Origin: Bog-756 sp963727075
GTDB taxonomy: Bacteria > Actinomycetota > Acidimicrobiia > Acidimicrobiales > RAAP-2
Length of the DNA: 64,000 bases
Direction: 5' to 3'
NCBI GenBank assembly: GCA_963727075.1
Contig: CAVSET010000001.1
Coordinates: forward strand, 62,001 to 126,000
Below, one piece after another: positions 43,065 to 51,979 of the stretch. Within the stretch, counting starts at the first letter, position 1, and each line of letters opens with the position of its first letter. The position numbers and the translations under genes were made by a program. The notes below the pieces were generated by a model. The model was not told the origin of the DNA, made no database searches, and saw nothing but the letters and a program-made list of their open reading frames with translations.

Positions 43065-43828
43065 GTCACCCCGCCGTAGCGTCGCTGGCGTTGCTGGAAG
43101 TCCCGCACCGCCGAGAACAAGTGGGTGCGTCGGAAGTCGGGCCACAGGACATCGTCGAAGACCAGCTCGCTGTAGGCCAGCTGCCAGAGCAGGAAGTTCG
43201 AGATGCGGTACTCGCCCGAGGTCCGGATGACCAGGTCGGGGTCGGGCTGGTCCGGGAAGTAGAGCCGGGAGCGGATCGCCTTCTCGTCGACCTTCTCCGG
43301 CGCCACCCCGTCGGCGACGAGCTGTCGGACGGCGTCCACGATCTCGGCCCGGCCGCCGTAGTTGAAGGCCATGGTGAGCGTGCACCGCCGGTTGGCCGCG
43401 GTCAGCGCAATGGACTCGTCCATGCGCCTGACCACCCGTTTGGGCACCCGCCAGTCCCGACGACCGGCGAACCGGATGCGGACCCCCTTGTCGTGCAGCT
43501 CGTCGCGGCGTCGCATCAGGAGGCTCTCGTTGAACCCCATGAGATAGCGCACCTCGTCGGCGGGACGGCGCCAATTCTCGGTGGAGAAGGCATACATGGT
43601 GATCCAGGGGATGCCGAGCTCGAGGGCTCCCTCCACTGCGTCGAGCAGTGCGGTTTCCCCGGCGGCGTGCCCTTCGGTCCGGGGCAGGCCCCGTCGGGCG
43701 GCCCAGCGACCGTTGCCGTCCATGACGCAGGCCACGTGGGCGGGAATCGGTCCGGTGACGAGGTCCGCCGGCGACAGGCCGCGGCGCGGACCCCTGTCCC
43801 GGTCCGTGCCTGCCTTGTCCGGTTTCAC
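43061..43828 (-). CDS. uppS: Isoprenyl (undecaprenyl-type) diphosphate synthase
   Basis: A 255-residue cis-prenyltransferase. HVACVMDGNGRWAARRGLPR holds the catalytic Asp37 and diphosphate-binding residues. WITMYAFSTENWRRP, LTMAFNYGGRAEIVDAV and DLVIRTSGEYRISNFLLWQLAYSE split across the other conserved regions. It makes the polyprenyl carrier for cell-wall and glycan synthesis, which fits the glycosyltransferase-rich window. GTG 43828 is preferred because the upstream extension to 43876 is basic and not conserved. It is divergent from the TauE/SafE gene. Confidence 0.93.
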   Translation of the reverse strand: MKPDKAGTDRDRGPRRGLSPADLVTGPIPAHVACVMDGNGRWAARRGLPRTEGHAAGETALLDAVEGALELGIPWITMYAFSTENWRRPADEVRYLMGFNESLLMRRRDELHDKGVRIRFAGRRDWRVPKRVVRRMDESIALTAANRRCTLTMAFNYGGRAEIVDAVRQLVADGVAPEKVDEKAIRSRLYFPDQPDPDLVIRTSGEYRISNFLLWQLAYSELVFDDVLWPDFRRTHLFSAVRDFQQRQRRYGGVT

Positions 43829-43966
43829 TGGTGCGAACCTATCCGCTCGCCGGATGGGCCCGGGCGAGCCCTTCACCCGCCGGCCGGCCGCCCACCCGGC
43901 TCGAGGGACACCCGTCCGAACGGTGCGGTCATTGAGCCGGCCGGCCCGAGCAGGTAGACCCTCTCC

Positions 43967-44724
43967 ATGTCACCTCAGGCCGCGCTGGCGATCTTCACCG
44001 CCGGCCTGGCCGCCGGGACGGTGAACGTCATCGTCGGTTCCGGCTCGCTCATCACCTTCCCCACCTTGTTGGCCCTCGGTTACCCGCCCGTCCTGGCCAA
44101 CGTGTCCAACACCGTCGGACTGGTGCCCGGGAGCGTGAGCGCCACCGTGGCCTACCGGCGCGAGCTGACCGGACAGCGCGATCGCCTGGTCCAGCTGGCC
44201 GGGGCGTCGGTGGCCGGCGGACTGGCCGGGGCGGTACTGCTGCTGGCCCTGCCCCACAGCGTGTTCAAGGCGGCCGTCCCGGCGCTCATCGGCCTGGCCG
44301 TCGTGCTCATGGCCCTCCAGCCGGCGGTGAGCACCGACTCGACCGCCGTGGCCCGAGACAGACCCACGGCGGCGTGGTCCTCGCGGTCGGGGTCTTCCTC
44401 ACCGGCATCTACGGCGGCTATTTCGGCGCGGCCCAGGGGGTGATCCTCATCGCCTTGCTGGCCGTGTTCATCGACGACGACCTCCAACGCCTCAACGGCA
44501 CCAAGAACGCCCTCGCCCTCACCGTCAACGCCGTCTCGGGGCTGTTCTTCGTCATCACCACCCACATCGTCTGGTCGGTGGCCGGGCTCATCGCCGCCGG
44601 CTCGGTCGTCGGCGGCCAGCTCGGCGGCCGGTACGGGCGGCGCATCCCGGCCCCGGTGCTCCGGTGGGTGATCGTCACCGTCGGCGCCGGCGTGGCCATC
44701 GGCCTGGCCGTCGAATGGCACTGA
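43967..44724 (+). CDS. TauE/SafE-family membrane permease, one frameshift
   Basis: About 251 codons, eight predicted helices in two homologous halves. The first half has AGTVNVIVGSGSLITFPTLLALGYPP and ANVSNTVGLVPGS, the classic TauE/SafE start. After VARD near 44350 a base seems missing, and the next frame gives VVLAVGVFLTGIYGGYFGAAQG and LNGTKNALALTVNAVSG, the second half. Family members export sulfite, sulfoacetate or other organosulfur anions; the substrate here is unknown. This is the one clear frame break in the window that looks like a deletion. Confidence 0.85.
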
Positions 44725-44750
44725 CCCGCCCGGGGCCGGTCTGGGGCGGG
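44725..44750 (+). terminator. Possible terminator after the TauE/SafE gene
   Basis: CCCGCCC directly after the stop codon pairs with GGGCGGG 12 bases further on. The stem is strong but the loop long, and there is no T-tract. It separates the permease gene from dinG. Confidence 0.35.
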
Positions 44751-44781
44751 CACCGTCGGAGGCCGCCGATAGGGTCGGTGG

Positions 44782-46833
44782 ATGCCCGACGACGTGAGCA
44801 CCGTGCTGGCCCAGGCCGCGGCGGGGCTGCCCGGCGGCGGTGAGCAACGCGAGGGCCAGCGCCAGATGGCCGTGGCCGTGGAGCGGTCGATCGCCGAGGG
44901 GCGCCATCTCGTCGTGCAGGCCGGCACCGGCACCGGCAAGTCCCTCGCCTACCTGGTCCCGGCGGCGCTGTCGGGACGGCGCACCGTGGTGGCGACGGCC
45001 ACCAAGGCCCTCCAGGACCAGCTGGCCGGCAACGACCTGCCGGCCGTGTCCGCCGCCGTCGGCCCCGGCTTCTCCTTCGCCGTGCTCAAGGGGCGGAGCA
45101 ACTACCTCTGCCGGCAGCGGGTCACCGAGATCGGGGGGGTCGGCGAGCAACTGACCCTGCCGGCCGACACCGGGGACCCCCCGGATCCGGACGACAGCCT
45201 GCGGGCCGACGAGCCGGTGCCGGCCGGGGCCCGGCCGGCAGAGGGGGGGCGGCTCGGTGACCAGCTCCGGCGGCTGGTGCGCTGGGCCGGGACGACCGAG
45301 AGTGGGGACCGCGCCGAGCTCGAGTTCGAGCCCAGCCGGCAGGCCTGGGCCATGGTCTCGACCACCGCCCGCGAATGCCCCGGAGCCTTTCGCTGCCCGT
45401 CGGGTCGGGACTGCTTCGCCGAGGGCGCCCGCAACCGCGCCGCCGAAGCCGACCTGGTCGTGGTCAACACCCATCTCTACGGCGCCCATCTGGCCAGCGG
45501 TGGGGCGGTGCTCCCCCCTCACGAGGTGGTCGTCTTCGACGAGGCCCACGAGGTCGAGGACGTGATGACCGACTGCCTGGGCGTGGACGTCGGGCCCGGC
45601 CGGTTCCGGGCCCTGGCCGCCTCCACCCGTCCCCTGCTCGGTGCGGACACCCCGGGTGCCGCCGATGCCGCCGACGCGCTGTCCGACGTCGGCGAGACCC
45701 TCCAGCAGATCCTCCGCCCGCTGGCCGGTCGCCGCCTCCTCCGCCACGCCCTGCGGGCCGGCGCGGCACCGGCCGAGGCCGCGGCCGGTGCCGGCGGTGA
45801 CGGAGCTCCGCCCACCGGTGGCCCCGAGCTGGCCGAGGTCATCGCCCTGGCGTCGGGGCGGGTGGGCCGGCTCCTCGACCACCTGCGCCGGGCCGAACGG
45901 GAGCTCGGAGAGGACGAGTCGACCGCCGCCCGGTCGCGGCGGGACCGGGCCCTGCTGGCCGCCGGCCACCTGGCCGCCGACCTCGCCCGCCTCGGGGCTC
46001 TCACCGACGACGAAGTGGCCTGGGTGGACGGGAGCGGTCCGGCGCCGAGCCTCCGCCTGGCGCCGATCGACGTGGCCCCGCTGCTGTCGGAGCACCTGTG
46101 GGGCGAGGTGTCCGGCGTCCTCACCTCGGCCACCGTCCCGCTCGGCCTCCCCGCCCGGCTGGGGCTGCCGACCGCCGGCGAGGTCCTCGACGTCGGGAGC
46201 CCGTTCGACTACCGCGGGCACGCCATGCTGTACGTGGCCCGCTCCCTCCCCGACCGGCGGCGGCCCGAATCGGAGCCGGCCCTCCACGACGAGCTCGAGC
46301 GACTGGTCAACGCGGCCGGCGGCCGCACCCTGGCCCTGTTCACCAGCTGGCGGGCCATGAACGCCGCCGTCGACGCCCTCCGTGACCGGCTGGCCGTGCC
46401 CGTGCTCAGCCAGTCCGACCTGCCCAAGCCGGCCCTGGTCGAGGCGTTCCGCGACAGCGAGCCCACCTGCCTCTTCGCCACCCTCGGGTTCTGGCAGGGG
46501 GTGGACCTGCCCGGGCGGACCCTCAGCCTCGTGACCATCGACCGGATCCCCTTCCCGCGCCCGACCGAGCCGGTGCTCGAGGCCCGGCGGGAACGGGCCG
46601 GACCGGGTGCGTTCGCCTCGGTGGACCTGCCCCGGGCCGGCACCCTGTTGGCCCAGGGGGCCGGACGGCTCATCCGATCGTCCGAGGACCGGGGGGTGGT
46701 GGCGGTGCTCGACAGCCGGCTGGCCACCGCCTCCTACCGGGGCGCGCTGTTGGCCCGGGTCCCGCCCATGCGACGCTCGGTCGACCGGGCCGAGGTCGAA
46801 GACTTCCTCCGCCGGGTCACCGCCGGGAGCTGA
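44782..46833 (+). CDS. dinG: DinG/XPD-family iron-sulfur ATP-dependent DNA helicase
   Basis: A 683-residue superfamily 2 helicase. Walker A is AGTGTGKS (47-54), the Walker B box is DEAH (253-256), and FATLGFWQGVDLPG and GAGRLIRSSEDRGVVAVLD are motifs V and VI. Four Cys between motifs I and II (Cys110, 199, 205, 211) match the 4Fe-4S site of DinG and XPD relatives, so the protein should unwind DNA 5' to 3' with an Fe-S cluster. The ATG at 44782 is used. It is convergent with era. Confidence 0.92.
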   Translation: MPDDVSTVLAQAAAGLPGGGEQREGQRQMAVAVERSIAEGRHLVVQAGTGTGKSLAYLVPAALSGRRTVVATATKALQDQLAGNDLPAVSAAVGPGFSFAVLKGRSNYLCRQRVTEIGGVGEQLTLPADTGDPPDPDDSLRADEPVPAGARPAEGGRLGDQLRRLVRWAGTTESGDRAELEFEPSRQAWAMVSTTARECPGAFRCPSGRDCFAEGARNRAAEADLVVVNTHLYGAHLASGGAVLPPHEVVVFDEAHEVEDVMTDCLGVDVGPGRFRALAASTRPLLGADTPGAADAADALSDVGETLQQILRPLAGRRLLRHALRAGAAPAEAAAGAGGDGAPPTGGPELAEVIALASGRVGRLLDHLRRAERELGEDESTAARSRRDRALLAAGHLAADLARLGALTDDEVAWVDGSGPAPSLRLAPIDVAPLLSEHLWGEVSGVLTSATVPLGLPARLGLPTAGEVLDVGSPFDYRGHAMLYVARSLPDRRRPESEPALHDELERLVNAAGGRTLALFTSWRAMNAAVDALRDRLAVPVLSQSDLPKPALVEAFRDSEPTCLFATLGFWQGVDLPGRTLSLVTIDRIPFPRPTEPVLEARRERAGPGAFASVDLPRAGTLLAQGAGRLIRSSEDRGVVAVLDSRLATASYRGALLARVPPMRRSVDRAEVEDFLRRVTAGS

Positions 46834-46836
46834 CCG

Positions 46837-46853
46837 CGCCGGGCGCCCCGGCG
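46837..46853. terminator. Shared hairpin between dinG and era
   Basis: CGCCGGG and CCCGGCG form a perfect seven-base stem with loop CGC, four bases after the dinG stop and eleven bases after the era stop on the other strand. A bidirectional terminator is likely. Confidence 0.5.
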
Positions 46854-46863
46854 ACGGGAGGGT

Positions 46864-47817
46864 TCAGAGCCCCAGCCGATCGAGGGCGTCCTCCCGCTGC
46901 TGCCAGCGTTTCTCGACGCGCACGAAGAGCTCCAGAAAGGCACCGGGGGGCATCTGCCGACGCACCGCCGTCCCGACCTCCTTGAGGACGGCGCCCCCCT
47001 TGCCGATGACGATGCCCTTCTGCGACGTCCGCTCGACCAGGATCTCGCACCGGACCCGGGGCCACTCCCATTCGGTGACCCGGCAGGCGATGCTGTGGGG
47101 CAGCTCGTCCTGGACCCGCTGGAGCAGCTCCTCGCGCACCAGGTCCGCCACCCAGAAGGCTTCGGCCACGTCGGTGACCATCCCCTCGGGGTAGTAGCGG
47201 GGCCCTTCGGGCATGTGGGCCACGATGGCGTCGACGAGGGCCTCCACCCCCGCGCCGGTCGTGGCCGAGGCGGGGAAGTACTCCGCCGGGACCGGCGGCG
47301 CGCCCTCCCCCGGTTCGACCGACTCGACGGCCTGGGCCGCCGCGGCCAGATGGGTGAGCACCCCCTCGGGGCCCACCTGGTCGATCTTGTTGACCACCAC
47401 CAGCAACGCCGGGTCCCCGCCGGCCGCGGGCTCGCCGAGCGCGTGGGGGGCGACACCGGTCCGGGCCAGCGAGCGGATCCGTCGGGCCGACTGGGCGAGG
47501 ACCATCCGGTCGCCCGGGCCCACCGCGCCGGTGGCCTCCACCACGGCCACCACCACGTCCACATCCTCGAGCGAGGAGGAGGCCGAGGTGTTCATCCGCG
47601 TCCCGAGCGCGGTGCGGGGCTTGTGGAGCCCGGGGGTGTCCACCAGGACCACCTGGGCGTCGGGGCGGTTGAGGACCCCACGCACCTGGGAGCGGGTGGT
47701 GTTGGGCCGGGGCGAGGTGATGGACACCTTGGTGCCCACCATGCGGTTGACGAGGGTCGACTTGCCCACGTTGGGCCGACCCACCACCGCGGCGAAGCCG
47801 GACCGGAAGAGGGTCAT
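46864..47817 (-). CDS. era: Era GTPase, 16S rRNA-binding ribosome assembly factor
   Basis: A 317-residue Era. G1 is GRPNVGKS (13-20), G3 lies in VDTPGLH, and G4 in VVNKIDQVG. The C-terminal KH domain carries GIVIGKGGAVLKEVG, which binds the 3' end of 16S rRNA in known Era proteins. Length and order are normal. The ATG overlaps the stop of the CBS/CorC gene (ATGA), matching the usual ybeY-corC-era arrangement. Confidence 0.95.
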   Translation of the reverse strand: MTLFRSGFAAVVGRPNVGKSTLVNRMVGTKVSITSPRPNTTRSQVRGVLNRPDAQVVLVDTPGLHKPRTALGTRMNTSASSSLEDVDVVVAVVEATGAVGPGDRMVLAQSARRIRSLARTGVAPHALGEPAAGGDPALLVVVNKIDQVGPEGVLTHLAAAAQAVESVEPGEGAPPVPAEYFPASATTGAGVEALVDAIVAHMPEGPRYYPEGMVTDVAEAFWVADLVREELLQRVQDELPHSIACRVTEWEWPRVRCEILVERTSQKGIVIGKGGAVLKEVGTAVRRQMPPGAFLELFVRVEKRWQQREDALDRLGL

Positions 47818-49127
47818 CCCGGCTCGCCCGGGGTCCGGTGGGCCAACGGGACGATGCGCACCCGCTCGATGCGCCGGTTGTTGACCCGGTCGGCCACGAG
47901 GCGCACCCCGTCCACGGTGACCGACTCGCCGGCCTTCGGGACGTGCCCGAGCAGGTCGAACACCAGGCCCCCGACCGTGTCCCAGGCGCCGGTGGGGAGA
48001 TCGGCGTCGATGAGCTCGTTGACCTCGTCGATCACCAACCGGGCGCTCACCCGCAACTCGCCGGCGCCGAGCTCCTCGACGGGTGCCTCCTCGACGTCGA
48101 ACTCGTCGACGATCTCGCCCACCAGCTCCTCGATGAGGTCCTCCAAGGTGACCAGGCCGGCGATCCCCCCGTACTCGTTGACCACGATCGCCAGGTGGAA
48201 GGTCTCGGCCTGCATCTCCCGCATGAGGTCGGAGACCCGTTTGGTCTCGGGCACGAAGCGGGCCGGCCGGAGGTGGGACCGCACCGCCTCATCCCCTTGT
48301 CCCGAACGCACCTTTCGGATCATGTCCTTGGTGTAGGCCACCCCCACCACGTCGTCGGCCCGTTGGTCGATGACCGGCATGCGGCTGAAGCCGGCCTCGA
48401 GGGCCCGCTCCAGCACCGCTTCGATCGACTGGTCGGCCTCGATGGTCACCATGTCGGGGCGCGGCACCATCACCTCGCGCACGACGGTGTCGCCGAACTC
48501 GATGATCGAGTGGATGAGGGCGCGCTCCTCGGTCTCGATCACGTCGCCCTCGACAGCCACGTCGGCCATGGCCAGCAGCTCCGACTCGGTCACGTGCGAT
48601 CCGAGGTACTGGTCCCGCTGCCCGATCAGCAGGTTGGCCAGTCCGATCAGGCCCCGGGACAGCATGCGCACCGGCCAGAAGCGGACGAGCGCCGACACCA
48701 GGGGGGCGCTCAGCAGCGCGGCGCGCTCGGGATGCTGCACGGCCCAGTTCTTCGGCACGGCCTCGCCGAGCACGAAGATCACCACGATCTCGAAGACGGT
48801 GGCGGCCGCCACGCCCCAGGCGCCGAACCAGTCGTGGGCCAGGATGCCGACCAGGGTGGCCACCACCAGCTGACAGATGAGCACGAGCAGCAGGACCGGG
48901 TTGAGGAAGCCCTGGGGGTGCTCCGTGAGCCGGAGCAGCACCCTGGCCCCCCGCCGGCCGTCCTCGACCAGGGCCAGGGCCTTGGCCCGGCTCATGCGCA
49001 CCAGGCTGGTCTCGGCCAGGGCCAGCCCGGCCGATGCGGCCAACAGCACCAGCACCACGATCAGCAGGGCCAGGTCGGTGGTGGTGAACGAGCTGGTGGC
49101 GGGCGCCACGGCCCCGGCGGGGCTCAC
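47814..49127 (-). CDS. CNNM/CorC-type membrane protein with CBS pair
   Basis: A 437-residue protein in three parts. An N-terminal DUF21 membrane domain with three or four helices includes LAETSLVRMSRAKALAL and FVLGEAVPKNWAV. A central CBS pair contains VVREVMVPRPDMVTIEADQ and HLAIVVNEYGGIAGLVTLEDLIEELVGEI. The C-terminal CorC/HlyC domain ends with VNELIDADLPTGAWDTVGGLV and VADRVNNRRIERV. Relatives are Mg/Co transport or efflux proteins; the hemolysin label is historical. It overlaps ybeY upstream and era downstream by four bases each. Confidence 0.93.
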   Translation of the reverse strand: MSPAGAVAPATSSFTTTDLALLIVVLVLLAASAGLALAETSLVRMSRAKALALVEDGRRGARVLLRLTEHPQGFLNPVLLLVLICQLVVATLVGILAHDWFGAWGVAAATVFEIVVIFVLGEAVPKNWAVQHPERAALLSAPLVSALVRFWPVRMLSRGLIGLANLLIGQRDQYLGSHVTESELLAMADVAVEGDVIETEERALIHSIIEFGDTVVREVMVPRPDMVTIEADQSIEAVLERALEAGFSRMPVIDQRADDVVGVAYTKDMIRKVRSGQGDEAVRSHLRPARFVPETKRVSDLMREMQAETFHLAIVVNEYGGIAGLVTLEDLIEELVGEIVDEFDVEEAPVEELGAGELRVSARLVIDEVNELIDADLPTGAWDTVGGLVFDLLGHVPKAGESVTVDGVRLVADRVNNRRIERVRIVPLAHRTPGEPG

Positions 49128-49630
49128 GAGACCGGGTGGTAGTGGCGAGCCAGCAGCTGCTGCTCGCGGCGCTCCATCCTTTCGGCCTCCTCATCCGCCT
49201 CGTGGTCCATGCCGGTGAGATGGAGGATCCCGTGGACGACTAGGAGCGCGATCTCGTCGTCGAAAGTGACGCCGTGGTCGACGGCGTTGCGGGCGGCCAC
49301 GGCCGGGCAGATGACCACGTCCCCGAGCATGAGGAGCCGGTCGGTGTCCGAGTCGTCCGGGCCGGGTCCGGTGCCGCCCTCGTCGGGCGAGCGGCCACCC
49401 CGGCCGACATGCTCCTCGATGGGGAAGGACAGCACGTCGGTCGGGCCCTCCTTCTCGAGGAACCGTTCGTTCAGCGCGGCGATGGAAGCCTCGTCGACGA
49501 AGAGCAACGAGACCTCGGTATCGCTCACGATCCCCTCCGACTCGAGGGCCGCCCGAGCCAGGGCCGTCCAGCGATCGACGGCCACCGGGTGATCCGTCTG
49601 CTCGTCGGCGGCATAGACGTCCAGGCTCAC
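49124..49630 (-). CDS. ybeY: YbeY endoribonuclease, rRNA maturation factor
   Basis: A 168-residue metalloprotein. The zinc site is HGILHLTGMDH with His133, His137 and His143. ERFLEKEGPTDVLSFPIEE is the conserved N-terminal block and LGDVVICPAVA the central strand. An inserted acidic Gly/Pro/Asp-rich loop (about 75-97) is longer than in E. coli, as in many actinobacteria. It works in 16S rRNA 3'-end processing and ribosome quality control. The start GTG overlaps the phoH stop by four bases. Confidence 0.94.
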   Translation of the reverse strand: MSLDVYAADEQTDHPVAVDRWTALARAALESEGIVSDTEVSLLFVDEASIAALNERFLEKEGPTDVLSFPIEEHVGRGGRSPDEGGTGPGPDDSDTDRLLMLGDVVICPAVAARNAVDHGVTFDDEIALLVVHGILHLTGMDHEADEEAERMERREQQLLARHYHPVS

Positions 49631-50586
49631 GGGCGCCCGCCCGCCGGTGTCCCCCGCTCGTAGGCGGCGACGATGTCGGCCACGATCCGGTGACGCACCA
49701 CGTCGCGCGGTGTGAGATGGACGAAGGCCAGGTCGGGAACGGACGACAGTAGCGGCTCGAGGTTGACCAGTCCCGAGCGGCCGCCGGGAACGTCGATCTG
49801 GGTGACGTCGCCGGTGATGACGGCCTTGGAGCCGAAGCCGATGCGGGTGAGGAACATCTTCATCTGCTCCGGGCTGGCGTTCTGGGCTTCGTCCAGAATG
49901 ATGAAGCTGTTGTTGAGGGTGCGCCCGCGCATGAAGGCCAGCGGGGCGACTTCGACCGTCCCCCGCTCGATCATCCGCTGGGCGCCCTCCGAGCCGAGCA
50001 TGTCGTGAAGCGCGTCGTACAGAGGCCGCAGGTAGGGGTCGACCTTGGCCATCAGGTCACCCGGCAGGAATCCGAGCCGCTCGCCCGCCTCGACCGCCGG
50101 CCGGGTCAGGATGATCCGGTCGACCTGGTGGGCCTGGAGGGCCTGGACGGCCAGGGCCACCGCCAGATAGGACTTGCCGGTGCCGGCGGGCCCGATGGCG
50201 AAGGTCACGATGTTGGTGGCGATGGCGTCGGCGTAGGCCTTCTGCCCCCCCGTCTTCGGGCGGACCGCCCGGCCGCGGGCCGATCGCAGCAGCTCGGCGG
50301 TCAGCACCTCCGAGGGCCGGACGTCGTCGTGCATCATGTCGATGGTGCGGTTCACCTGCACGGCGTCGAGGCCCTGACCGGACTCGAGCAGGATGATCAG
50401 CTCTTCGAACAGCGAGCCGACCCGCTCGGCGCCCTCCCCGGCGATGGAGATTTCGTTTCCCCTGACGGCGATGTGCACATCGTCGAAGGCCCCTTCGACC
50501 AGGCGCAGCAACTCGTCGCGCTGACCGAGCAGGCCGGCCATGAGGTGGTTGCCGGGAACGAGGATCTTGACCTGGGTGCCTGCCAC
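49627..50586 (-). CDS. phoH: PhoH-family ATPase (PhoH-like, YbeZ)
   Basis: A 319-residue protein. The Walker A is GPAGTGKS (132-139) and Walker B lies in SFIILDEAQNASPEQMKMFL. LTRPAVEAGERLGFLPGD and GDVTQIDVPGGRSGL are the PhoH signature segments. The N-terminal part is a KH-like domain (ISIAGEGAERVGSLFEEL). It is a probable RNA helicase or ATPase partner of YbeY. The start GTG 50586 gives the usual N-terminus; the frame is open to 50637. Confidence 0.93.
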   Translation of the reverse strand: MAGTQVKILVPGNHLMAGLLGQRDELLRLVEGAFDDVHIAVRGNEISIAGEGAERVGSLFEELIILLESGQGLDAVQVNRTIDMMHDDVRPSEVLTAELLRSARGRAVRPKTGGQKAYADAIATNIVTFAIGPAGTGKSYLAVALAVQALQAHQVDRIILTRPAVEAGERLGFLPGDLMAKVDPYLRPLYDALHDMLGSEGAQRMIERGTVEVAPLAFMRGRTLNNSFIILDEAQNASPEQMKMFLTRIGFGSKAVITGDVTQIDVPGGRSGLVNLEPLLSSVPDLAFVHLTPRDVVRHRIVADIVAAYERGTPAGGRP

Positions 50587-50686
50587 GTGCGCTCTGGGAC
50601 GCGACCCTAGTGGGTCAGAAGGCCGGATCCGGCACACCGTCCCGACCGCCGGGCCGGCCTCCGATCCGACGCCCGGCCGGCAACCG

Positions 50687-51040
50687 TCAGCCCGGGGGCC
50701 AATCGAACGTGCGGCCGCCGAGCACGTGGAGGTGGAGGTGGGGCACCGAGTTGAGCGCGTCCGGGCCCACGTTGAACACCAGCCGGTACCCGCGGTCGGA
50801 GCCGCCGAAGCCCTCGTCGTCGGCGACCGCCTTGGCCGCCATCACCAGGGCGGCCAGGTCGGCGGCATCGGCGTCGGTCAATGTGCCGGCGTCGGTGATG
50901 TGCCGTCTGGGCACGACCAGCACGTGCACGGGGGCCTGCGGGTTGAGATCGCGGAAGGCGACGGTCAGCTCGTCGGTCCGCACGATGTCGGAGGGGACGT
51001 CGCCGGCCACGATCCCGCAGAACAGGCAGTCAGCCGGCAA
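50687..51040 (-). CDS. HIT-family nucleotide-binding hydrolase (Hint-like)
   Basis: A 117-residue histidine-triad protein. HLHLHV has His101, His103 (expected nucleophile) and His105, and LNPQAPVHVLVVPRRHI precedes it as in Hint proteins, with CLFCGIV at the N-terminus as a zinc-type pair. It hydrolyses nucleoside phosphoramidates or AMP-lysine. As read the only start is TTG at 51040. Removing one T (TTT for TT) would give ATG at 51047 and MTLPADCLFCG, overlapping the upstream stop by four bases, so another insertion error is likely. Confidence 0.9.
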   Translation of the reverse strand: MPADCLFCGIVAGDVPSDIVRTDELTVAFRDLNPQAPVHVLVVPRRHITDAGTLTDADAADLAALVMAAKAVADDEGFGGSDRGYRLVFNVGPDALNSVPHLHLHVLGGRTFDWPPG

Positions 51041-51043
51041 ACG

Positions 51044-51313
51044 TCATGCCCCGCCGGCCGCCGACAGCCCGTCGCCGGCGATGTGGGCGCGCCCGTTGCC
51101 CTTCACCTCGGGATAGAGGTGCTCGAGGCTCCCCGGAGCGATGCGGCTGGCCTCGATGAACCGGTCCACGTCGGACTCTTGGATGCGGATGACCCGGCCG
51201 AATTTGTAGGCGACCACGTCACCCTCGTCGATGAACCGGTACAGGCTGCGCAGCGTGATGCCCAACCGCTCGGACGCCTCCTTGGTGCTCAGCCAATGGA
51301 TCCTGTCGGTCAT
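51044..51313 (-). CDS. Small helix-turn-helix DNA-binding protein (excisionase/BldC type)
   Basis: An 89-residue protein with one MerR/excisionase-like winged helix. WLSTKEASERLGITLRSLYRFIDEGDVVAYK is the HTH and FGRVIRIQESDVDRFIEASR the wing and last helix. After SLEHLYPEVKG a Gly/Ala tail follows. BldC of Streptomyces has the same size and fold, but the residues are not close enough to claim orthology. The ATG at 51313 is internal to a longer open frame and fits the domain. It sits between the BldD-like gene and the HIT gene on one strand, so it may be coexpressed with both. Confidence 0.78.
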   Translation of the reverse strand: MTDRIHWLSTKEASERLGITLRSLYRFIDEGDVVAYKFGRVIRIQESDVDRFIEASRIAPGSLEHLYPEVKGNGRAHIAGDGLSAAGGA

Positions 51314-51332
51314 CGCGGGCACCCCCGGAGCA

Positions 51333-51923
51333 TCAGACGTCGACGAGGAGCCCAAGCTCGTCCAGACGTGAACCCATGCTGTCGGGGGTCACCCCGAACA
51401 GGCACGCGATGGCCCGCACATCCTCGGCCCGGATGGTGATCATCCGGCCGTTGAAGTCCTGGCGGTGGACCTGGATCATGCTGAGGAACCGCCGCAGCAG
51501 GTCTCGCTCGGGGCCGCTCACCGTGTGCAGCTTGGTCAAGTCGATCGCCACCTTGTCCCCGGTCCCGCTGTGGCTCGCACGGCGGCCGTTGAGGGCGGCG
51601 ACCTCCGAGGTGGAGGAGGACCCCCACCTGGTCAGGGCGGCATCGTCGGGGGGCAGCAGCTGGTCGACGGGCACGTCGTAGAGCTTGGCCAGACGCTGGA
51701 GCCGGGGCACCGAGATGGCCCGCTCGCCCCGCTCGTAGGCGCCGAGCACCGACGCCTTGAATTCCTGCTCGGACATGGCCTCGACCGCCTGCAGCGAGAG
51801 GCGCATCTGCTTGCGCATGGCCCGCAACCGGGCTCCCACGGCTCGGGCATAGGCCACCCGGGCCGCCTCCTCCCGTTCGTCATCGTCGTCGAGTATCCCG
51901 ACGGCCTTGTCGATCATCGTCAC
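51333..51923 (-). CDS. bldD: BldD-family transcription factor with c-di-GMP-binding signature
   Basis: About 196 residues. An N-terminal Xre-type HTH reads RAMRKQMRLSLQAVEAMS, then SVLGAYERGERAISVPRLQRLAKLYDVPVDQLLP, which matches Streptomyces BldD in both spacing and wording (SYERGDRAVTVQRL in that protein). The C-terminal domain keeps RQD-FNGRMITI-RAED, the RxD-X8-RxxD motif through which BldD binds tetrameric c-di-GMP. An acidic N-terminal stretch and a Ser-rich linker differ. GTG 51923 is chosen because GGAGG lies five bases before it. A perfect 10-5-10 inverted repeat lies about 75 bases upstream. Confidence 0.82.
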   Translation of the reverse strand: MTMIDKAVGILDDDDEREEAARVAYARAVGARLRAMRKQMRLSLQAVEAMSEQEFKASVLGAYERGERAISVPRLQRLAKLYDVPVDQLLPPDDAALTRWGSSSTSEVAALNGRRASHSGTGDKVAIDLTKLHTVSGPERDLLRRFLSMIQVHRQDFNGRMITIRAEDVRAIACLFGVTPDSMGSRLDELGLLVDV

Positions 51924-51979
51924 CTGCACCTCCGCTCGTCTCCGCCGATCGCCCCCGGAGCTCCGGCTTTGCCAATGTG

